Shown here one piece after another: positions 10,973 through 19,300 of a DNA stretch of 22,429 bases. The notes under the pieces are model-generated. The model did no database searches, had not been told where the DNA came from, and was given only the letters and a program-made list of their open reading frames with translations. Position 1 is the stretch's first letter; the number at the start of each line of letters is the position of its first letter. The position numbers and the translations under genes are program-made. The stretch comes from Chromera velia. Taxonomy: Eukaryota > Sar > Chromeraceae. The DNA lies in assembly GCA_018398765.1 (NCBI GenBank), contig JAHBMJ010000493.1:1-22429 (forward strand), written 5' to 3'.

Positions 10973-13172
10973 ATGGGAAACCAGCAGACCCTGCTGAACC
11001 AGCGGGCCCCCTTCCAGGGCTCTGAGAGCGTCTCCGTGCACGTCCACGATCTCATCGACTTTCCCGACCTACAGAGCAAAGACAATTTCTACGTTCTTCA
11101 CTTCCTCCCGTCACAAGGCTCCCCCTCCCCCTCCCCCTCCCACCACACGCCCCCCCACCCGGAGTCCCTCGCCCTGCGCATTCCCACAACAGCCCCAGTC
11201 AGAGTACCCACCCCCCACGACACCCTCACGTGCCGAATCGTGGAGGCCACCCACGCACTCCTGCCTGAACCCGACCCTGATGGAGGAGACGAGCCCCACC
11301 CGTCTCCTTCCAATGGCAACAGAGAAGAGGGAGGAGACGCCCTGATCGCCTTCAAACACCTCCGTCTCTTCTCAGGCTCCGACAGGGACTTCACCATTGA
11401 AATTGAGGCGGCGGAACTTCCAGATGGATTGCTGTCAGTCGGTGACTTCAGGTTCAAGCTCTCTTATTTTTCCTCAAAAGAAGAGAGAGAAAACGCAACG
11501 CGTTAAGGAGAAGACCACTGAGCCAGTCCGTGTCCCACGTTCTGTTTGCTCGTCTTTGAGACACATTGTGTATTTTTTGAAGCAGTAGGCTCTCTCTCTG
11601 TTTTGAGAACTCGACCATGGTCCTCTGAAGTATTCGCCCACCCGTTTTGTTCTTCCCCCCCCCCTCTGCCTTTTGCACATAATTTGATTCTTCCTTTGAC
11701 CTCCATGTCGTACCAAATATCTTTCTACTCTTGCGTGAAGCATATTATATTTATATGCTCTTTCTGCACGACTGCACGGCCTTCTGTAATTCAATTCAGA
11801 GCGTCCCATCCTTGTTTGCAGGTACCGCACGCTGGTTGCGTGTCCGAACGACCGTGGCAAGAGAGGTTTGGCAGCAGACGGCGGTTGGAGTCTGGCGAGC
11901 CGCATGGCAGCAGCTGTGGGGGGCAGTAGTGGTCTTCCTTCTGTTCTTCTGTCTCTGGAGCTCTGTGGGGTGAGTCCCTGCCCCCTGGAGGTCCTGGAGA
12001 TGGGGGGGGAGGGGTTGTGTGCCTCTGGGGGGGATCGGGAGAAGGGGAAGAGTCGGACTGCCGACGGGTTCTGTTCGTTCGGGGGATTGCCGTCCTCTTC
12101 CTCCAGCAGGGGGGGCGCGGGGGTGGAAGTCGACCATGCGAGGTTGTGTAGGGTGCTGGCGGGAGCATTGAAGCATCAGTCGCGTGCTCTGGTGTCTCGC
12201 AGCAAGGAACTCAAGGAAAGGAGAACAGAGGTGGAGGAGGCGTTCGAGGAGGCAAGGCAGGCAAAGGCACAGGCACTTTTGGCAGGGGGGCATGCAGGTA
12301 TGTGTGAGTGCAACACAAGAGGAGAGGCGGGTTTGTGCATGTGTGTGTCAAAATGTACTTGAGTGATCTTTTGGGCTTTGAAGAAGAGGGTTTGGGAAGC
12401 CGTTCTGCGACGCGCTACGGACTTCTGTTTGCGGTTTTCTTCATTGTTTTTTTTGTGTGTGTGCACGAATGCTGGTCTTTATCTTTTCTACAAAGATGTT
12501 CTTGTTCGGGCAGACGGTCTTGCGGCAATCGAAAGAGGACACATCAACAGTCGACAGACCGTCATGCGTGTGTAGAATAATAAAAACACACTTCACTATG
12601 CATATCTTTATGATTCTGGGGAGCAGACAATCAAATTGAATCATCATTCAAAGAACAACAAGGAAGAAGACCTACCAGGTGCAGGTTGGTGGTGTGCAAA
12701 CGGACAACAGGACATTGTGTCCTTCCCCCCCTTCTCGCCCTCCCACCCGCTCTGTACGTATCTGCAGCCGCCCCCCTTGCCCTCCAGCGTTTGGTGGGAA
12801 GGTCTAGCAGCAGCCGGCCCCCGTCTCCCCGAGGTTCCGGTCACTTCGACCAGGCGGCAGGGGACGATCCGGTTCCTGCAGGGGATGGGGGGGACCTGGG
12901 GGGCCCAGGACCCACCACCAACGGGAGGAGGACGCCGGGGCCCTCCTACTGGGACGCAGACACGGAAGCGAACTCTTACCCGAACGGCACGGCGTCGCGA
13001 TATCTGCAGGTGAGGATTGGCGGGGAGAGGAGAGGAGAGAGACGAGGGAGAGTAGTGGGCCCCCTTTTCGTCCTCTCTTTCTCTTTCAACAGAGTTCCCG
13101 GGCCGCGCATGAGCATATCATTTGAAAATTAAACACACAAGCACACACGGACACAGAGAGACAGACAGACAG

Positions 13173-13235
<63 letters not shown>

Positions 13236-13431
13236 CACACCACACAAGAAGTCGATGACCGGCAGTTCGGAGGGGGAATCATGGCTTGGTCAGATGTCTT
13301 CGTTTCTGATTCTGCCTGTCTTGCTTGTGTTTCTCCATGTTCTTCCAAGTTGGCTTACAATCAGCGCTGTGTTTCGTCAAGACTGATTTGTGTAAATTTC
13401 CTTTCAACTCGTCTTCCGTCTTTGACTGCGA

Positions 13432-13521
<90 letters not shown>

Positions 13522-13759
13522 GCAGCCCGGCGCGGCAGTGCGGAAGGGCGCCTCAGGTCTGTCTCCCTCGAAGTCTGCATCGGGTGCCTCCCTGTCTCCC
13601 TCTGGCGCTGGGCAGGCAGGCGTGGGTTCTTCTTCGTCCTTCTTCCGGATGGGCCAGCCCTTCTGGCTCCGAAACTCACGATCCCTCCAGGTCGCTCTCC
13701 AGCACCAGCAGGAGCAGCACCAAAACGGGGGAGAGAAAGAGGGAAAGCAAGAGAAATAG
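10973..13759 (+). CDS. Unrecognised protein with putative N-myristoylation start, possible C2-like region and coiled coil; four exons
   Basis: I do not recognise this gene. Exons: 10973-11451, 11822-12297, 12768-13009, 13526-13759; 1431 nt, 476 aa, with all three junctions in phase (phases 2, 1, 0). The ATG in AAAATGG opens MGNQQT, which fits the N-myristoylation pattern; an in-frame ATG at 10868 would bury it. Residues 18-47 (VSVHVHDLIDFPD, NFYVLHFL) and about 125-210 (FTIEIEAAELPDG, SVGDFRYRTLV, LPSVLLSLEL) alternate hydrophobic strands in a way reminiscent of a C2 domain, with Ser/Pro/His-rich loops between. About 275-315 is a charged helix (SRSKELKERRTEVEEAFEEA), likely a coiled coil. The C-terminal 160 residues are Gly/Ser/Pro-rich with MGQPFWLRN near the end. 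A membrane-tethered role is inferred. Without splicing at 11451 the frame would stop at 11506. Confidence 0.62.
13143..13231. repeat. (CA)n(GA)n microsatellite, 5' half of intron 3 of the unknown gene
   Basis: Includes GACA units, then CA, then GA. It is the reverse complement in kind of the CT/GT tract at 13435-13520 in the same intron, so the two can pair. Confidence 0.95.
13435..13520. repeat. (CT)n(GT)n microsatellite ending at the exon 4 acceptor
   Basis: A CT run then GT repeats that run directly into the TTGCAG acceptor; exon 4 begins at 13526. It supplies the polypyrimidine/GU tract. Confidence 0.95.
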
Positions 13760-13929
13760 ACTCTTTAAAAGAAACTTGCATTTCATAAGTTTTTATGGTC
13801 GCAGAAACAGCAGGATCTAAAAAAAAAAAATCATAATCATTCATTACAGCTGCACTGCGTTGATTGACTGCGGTGACAGAATGAAGACAGTCGCATTTAC
13901 TGACGTACTAGTTGACGCATATATGCACA

Positions 13930-13949
13930 AAATTTAAAATTTTAAATTT
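13930..13949. repeat. 20-bp perfect AT palindrome
   Basis: AAATTTAAAATTTTAAATTT equals its own reverse complement. It lies in an AT-rich island downstream of the unknown gene. Confidence 0.85.
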
Positions 13950-15498
13950 GAAAGAGAGGTGTTACTAGGGGTGTCAGATCGAGCAGGCTCAGCAGAAACT
14001 GTGAAGGAAATTATGTCTATATATCATTATAAATGTGTCGCTCTACGTAGGGTTTCTTCGACAAGCCATCGCTAAAGCTACTAGCTTTAGAGCCGTCCCT
14101 CATCCCGAACCTTGACACAAACCGGGAACATAAATCTATCCAAAAGATATAGTGATTAGTCAATTGAATTCAACCTGAAATGTACCTCTTAAATTAGCAT
14201 ATAAAACGGTATTAATTATATAAAAAGGTATTATTAAAACCTAGTATCTATAGCCTAGTATAGCATAAAAGATTCACGTTTTCCTAGCCTGAGCTGTTTC
14301 AAGTTCCTTCACACACTGGAAAACAACTTTGGCTTTTTAAAATTCAAATTGAATCTTAATTGGGTGCGATGGTGTAATTGAGTGAGCAGGAAGATTCCGT
14401 GTGGGCGCAGTCGTCGCCAGTCGAAAGCACCGCCAAGCGGTTCCATCACCGGATCGACAAACACGAAAACAAGAGAGGTTCATTTAATTACATCCAGAAT
14501 TAGAATTGGCATCCACGATTACGCACCATGAGTGAATTCTCTTTCAGCACACAGACCTACAAGACAACGAAAACATCCACTGACAGTATGGTTTCTGTGC
14601 AGAGACGGACAGTTTCCTCTGTTTATGTTTCAGACTTCTAGAGCTCTCTTTCCCGCTGCATTTCTTCTCGGAGCTCTGTCATCGGCCATCTCTCCTGTCG
14701 CTACAAAGATGCAACATAGAGTCTCTCGGGCGTTTTCTACGAAATCAACAAGAGTCGACGGAGAGAGAAAAATAAAAGAAAGGAAAAAGGGGACCGTCAG
14801 GAGCTCTGTTCCCCCCCTCACCCCGTCAAGTCGACCGTCCGATCTCCACATTTCTTGTTTCTTTCTCTGCCTCGTCCATCTATCTGCCTGTCTTCCCGTC
14901 TTCCTCTGTCTGTCTATGTCCCTCGATTCCTTCACATTCAGACAAGCGACCTGATCTTTTGGATGTCTTCCGTCCCTTCCTTCCTGGCTCTCTTCTTCGA
15001 ATTCCCTGGCCGCTTCTTTCTGTCACCTTCTGGAGAGTTGGAAAAGGTACGATAGATAGATACACACACACAGAACAAGACAATGCAGAGAAACACAGGA
15101 ACACAGAAACACTGAGACACGCGGCACAGTCGCTTGCAAGACCGGGTGTCTCTCTATACAAACTGAAATCCAGTCGTGTTACTTGTCTGCCTAACAACGA
15201 CACACGTGCAGGAAAGAGACAGGGAGGCAGGCCTGAACACTGTTATGCAGGGGGGAAAGGCGGTTGAAACGAGAAGAGACGGGGCCGTCCTCGCACCATG
15301 CACCCCCTCCGTGCAGTTTCCATCTCCTCTCTTTTCTCCCTCAGACATCCTGTCTGGTTGCCCGCTCTCCTGCTGCCTCCCAAATTCATGTTCGCCTCGC
15401 ACTTGTAACAAACGAAGAGAGGGAAGAAGCGACTGTATCTATCTTCCGGCCTGGATTGAGATGTCCGCTTCTGCTTTGTCTAGAGATTGGACACGCAC

Positions 15499-15526
15499 GC
15501 AGGCAGGCAGGCAGGCAGGCAGGCAG
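15499..15526. repeat. (CAGG)n tetranucleotide repeat
   Basis: About seven CAGG units just past the NASP stop codon, so probably in the NASP 3' untranslated region, where it reads CCTG. Confidence 0.9.
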
Positions 15527-15571
15527 AAAACGGAACACGCCCATACCAGTTCCTTTGGTTCTCCCTCCTGT

Positions 15572-16321
15572 CTACTCTGTCTTCCCCTTTTCCTCTGCGC
15601 CTCCTTCGGCAGTCACGACGGCACCTCCCACATCGACCCGTCTCTTCTTCTTCGCGCCCCCGTCTGCGTCCTTCTCCACAGCGTTCTCGCTGCAGACAGG
15701 GAAGGGAGGGAAACCGCATGCAAGAACGTGTGTGCGAGCTTTTCGTTTTCGTTGTCTGCCTCCAGAGTGTTTTCAGGGCAGCGTGTGAAAAAAGATCTGT
15801 GTAGTCATGCTCTACCATGCACCTTTTGAGTGCACAAAGGAAAAGAAAGACCACGGAAGAGGGCTGGAACACAAACCAAACGCCACTCACTTTCTACCCA
15901 CGACTGAAAAATTCAGAACAAGTTACTCTCCATTCCTTTTCCTAAATAGTCCTCTCCCCTCTTCTGTGTCAGGGCAGCAATGTACTCCTCTGACCTGCTC
16001 ACAGTTCCCAGGACGGCGGTCGTCGTGGCAGTCGCTTTCTGAAAGAAAGAAAAAAAGAAACAAAGAAAGAAAATGAGTGAGGGAGAAGAACGAGCACAGA
16101 GATGCACGACTGAATATGCAAGCAACATCTACAGATTCATTCGAAGATGTCGAGGCAAAGCGAATACGTACATGAATGTCAAACAAAATGAAACAGAGAG
16201 TTTCCGTTGTGATGTTCGCCAGGAGATCGATCGAAAGATGTACTGGGGAATTAGAGGGGGCATTCGTTTGTTACTCTTTCTGCGGGCAAGCACACAAGCC
16301 AAGAGAAAAAGAAAGACAGAG

Positions 16322-16364
<43 letters not shown>

Positions 16365-19300
16365 GGAGAGGGAGAGAGAGAGAGAAGGGAGAGACCGACT
16401 TCTTGTGCTTTCTTCTCCTGTCCCGCCATCTCCCTCGCGACCTTCCGAGCGAGCTCCACGTTCGCCTTCGTTGTGTCGCCCTCCTTCTGCTGCCTGGACA
16501 GCTCTGTAATCTGCACACAGAGAGGAGGAGGGGAAACACAGAAAACCACAGCAACGGAGAAAGTGAAACGCTCAACCCACCCTCCTGTAAACACACATTC
16601 CTCTTGCTGTTTGCGCAACCGAACGAAAAGATCGTAATTCCTTTCCCACCGGAAGAATTTCTCTAGACTGCTCTAAGTCATCCCCCGACGTTCAACGATC
16701 ATTCCCACACCAAAAGAAAAGAAAAAAAAGGAAGCAAAGGACAAAACAAACAACACACACGAACAGAGAAAAACTGACGTTGTCCTCGATCTCCCTGAGG
16801 GTGATTTGGTTGTCTTCTCTCTCTTCCTCGGGGCACCGAATCCCCCTCCTGCCGTCGAGGTAGTCCAGAAACAGGGCCTTCGTCTCCTGCAAGAAGAGGA
16901 GGGAAACAAAGGAGAAGGAAAGGAAAGAAAAGGAAAGGAAAGAAAAGAAAAGGAAAGGAAAGAAAAGGAAAGGAAAGAAAAGGAAAGAAAGGGAAAGGAA
17001 AGAAAAGGAAAGGAAAGAAAAGGAAAGGAAAGGAAAGGAAAGGAAAGGAAAGAAAAGGAAAGGAAAGGAAAGGAAAGGAAAGAAAAGAAAAGGAAAGGAA
17101 AGGAAAGGAAAGGAAAGGAAAGAAAAGGAAAGGAAAGAAAAGGGGAGAGAGGACGGAATTCAAGGAGCGGTTCAATCACACAGATGCAGCGGAGAGACGA
17201 AGAGAAGAACACGGAAAGCGCTCAAACGAAGAGTCGGGGAGGGAGATAAGAAGAAACTTCACCCCTTCGAACAGGAAGAAGAACACTCATGCAGACACAA
17301 AAGAGTGAAATTCCACTTTCTTGGCTGCCAACGAGAGGTTCCTGCAGGCTTCATGAGTTGTTAGATGAAGGAGAGGCAAGTCGAACTCTCAGGAAGGCAT
17401 ACGCGATTGAAGTTCATTGATCCATTTGCACAGCAATGGAAAGACGGGGGCACATAGAGGGTGCAGACACAAAGCCGCACCGCCACCCCGCACTCAGTTC
17501 GCTTCCACCTAGAATTTTCATGCGACGAAGGAACGGATTGAAAGAGAGGGGAGGAAGAAGATGTCTGCACATCGAGTCACAGCAGGAGAAAACAGCTCTC
17601 TCTAGATGCACCAATCCCCCCTCCCCTGCCGACCTCAAACTGCTGGAGGGCCGCTGCGGTCTTGTCTGTCTGTCCGAGGGCTATAGCCAGAGCAAGAGAG
17701 CTGCGTGCACGCAGCAAGAACACAGCCACGCAGAAGAACCAGACAAGGGTGAGATGACGAAGCAACAGATAGACGGAAAAAAGTCTTGTGCACACCGTGT
17801 GTGTGTTTTTTTTAACTTGGAAAGGTAGGAAAGGCACCTGTTCAGGATTCGAATGAAGAGAAAACGAGCCAGGATGCATTTTTCCGCTCCGTTGTGGAAA
17901 AAAAGTTTTCAAAGAAGAAACACTCGTTGGGTTCTCCGCAAGTGAACCAGAATGAATGAGACGAAAAGGAAATGCAGACACGCAAGCAAAGGCAGACACA
18001 GAGAGAGAGGGCAAGAGAGAGGGAGAGAGGGAGAGACTGACGGAGCTCTGAAGGTGTCGTAAGGAAGGTCGAATCTCTTCCTCATCTCCAGCGCCTTCTT
18101 GTACTCCTGCACACGGAGATTGATTCAAACAGGCGCCAGAAAAGATAATGCTTCAATACAGAAAACAACGGTAGTGTTCGTTCATTGATCTCCATAATTT
18201 CTCGCCGGCCGCACAGTTGTCCAACCACCACGCCAAAATGACTGACAAGAGGCAACAGCCAGGAAGGAAAGGGAAGGTCAGGCAGACAGACAGAGATCTA
18301 AAGCGGTAAAAAAATACACAGGTGTTTATTTGACGTTCAAATTCACGCACCCCTGCATGTCTGTCTGTCTGTGTGTGTGCCCATCCATGCTTACCTCCGC
18401 AGCTTCCTCCACCTTCTCCTGAAGGGTCAGAAGGTCTGCCAGACGGACATGGACGAAAGAGGCGTCCATCACCTGCATTTAGTACATAAAGGGAGAAGTA
18501 TGGAAGCATACGGGTGCGTGAGACGAAAAGCGTGCCTCTCTATCTCGAGATGCATGTGCAACCAAGAGAAACGAGGAGCCAAACGGTCAACAATGTGCAG
18601 GCCACAAAGAAAAAGACAGACAGAGGCTCTCCCAAGTCGTGTAAGTAAAAATGGAAAGCAGGCACCTACCTCTTCCTTCGTGATTTTCCCCTCGGTCTCG
18701 AGTCTGCAGTCACCACACGAAGGCATGGCAGAACTCTCTCCATTTCTCTGTGTATGTGTGTCTATGTGAGTGATGATGCAGCTATTCCCATCATACCATC
18801 GTGCACCGGCCTCCTAGCCGTACACGAAAGAGAGGGTGGAAAGAGAGAAGCCAGGAGGATGAAGAGGGTCTGAGACGACCCGACAAAGCAAGCAGATGAC
18901 AAAGGGAATGAAGGGGAAAAAATAAGTCGAAGACAATCAGAGAAGGAAAGACAGAAGACCACCGAGAACGGCAATGGCCCAGTCAGCTGAGACATGTTGA
19001 TTCTCTGGTAGTCTATTCTCATTCAGCTAGTTTCTCTCAAATCTGACAAACTAAACGTATGCATTCCTTCAAAAAAGCCAACTGACTTACTTCCTCAGTC
19101 TGTTGTCGTAGGCCTTCCGGGCACACTCGAAAGTCTCCCATGCAAGCTGCAGGTCGTCCGCAGGCTTGTCCTCCTCGTCCTCCATCTGCACATCCCCCCC
19201 CTTCGCCTCTTCTTCAGGAGGAGCCTGACCAGAGAGTGTGGCTGCGATTTTATCCGCAGCCTTTTGGGAGAGTTCTTCTCCGGTCATTTCCCTTTTCTCC

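Larger units (their letters stand above)
13760..15571. other. Spacer with AT-rich palindromic island between convergent gene ends
   Basis: It lies between the stop of the plus-strand gene and the stop of minus-strand NASP, so both 3' untranslated regions should be inside it. About 13790-14380 is strongly AT-rich and holds a 20-bp perfect palindrome (13930-13949) and an 8-bp stem (14072-14079 with 14083-14090). About 14520-15060 is pyrimidine-rich on the plus strand and contains exon-like pieces (for example 14941-15047, bounded by TTCAG and GTACGA), but no chain of them gives a recognisable protein. Confidence 0.5.

Noticed and set aside
11822..11973. Alternative frame of exon 2 of the unknown gene with a hydrophobic run (VVVFLLFFCLW), as a C-terminal membrane anchor
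   Set aside because: Reaching that frame needs a phase-1 donor in exon 1. The AG|GTTC donor gives phase 2, which stays open for 476 nt and joins exons 3 and 4 in phase to a stop.
15176..15829. 217-codon plus-strand open frame
   Set aside because: It overlaps the last NASP exon on the opposite strand, where the minus reading gives the KKKRRVD nuclear signal and an in-phase stop. The plus reading has no recognisable domain.
15913..16038. NASP ending at an in-frame stop at 15913 by reading through the exon 14 donor
   Set aside because: It would lose the nuclear localisation signal. Splicing AG|GTCAGA to the acceptor at 15690 is in phase and gives a basic, family-typical C-terminus. It may still occur as an intron-retention isoform.
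16673..17249. FLSFPFLSF and KERKGKERK open frames
   Set aside because: These are translations of the GGAAA array inside NASP intron 11, not proteins.
17260..17345. Possible extra NASP exon after a CTGCAG at about 17341
   Set aside because: No phase keeps a sensible reading with a donor, and exon 11 joins exon 12 directly in phase 0 to give QQFEETKALFLDY.
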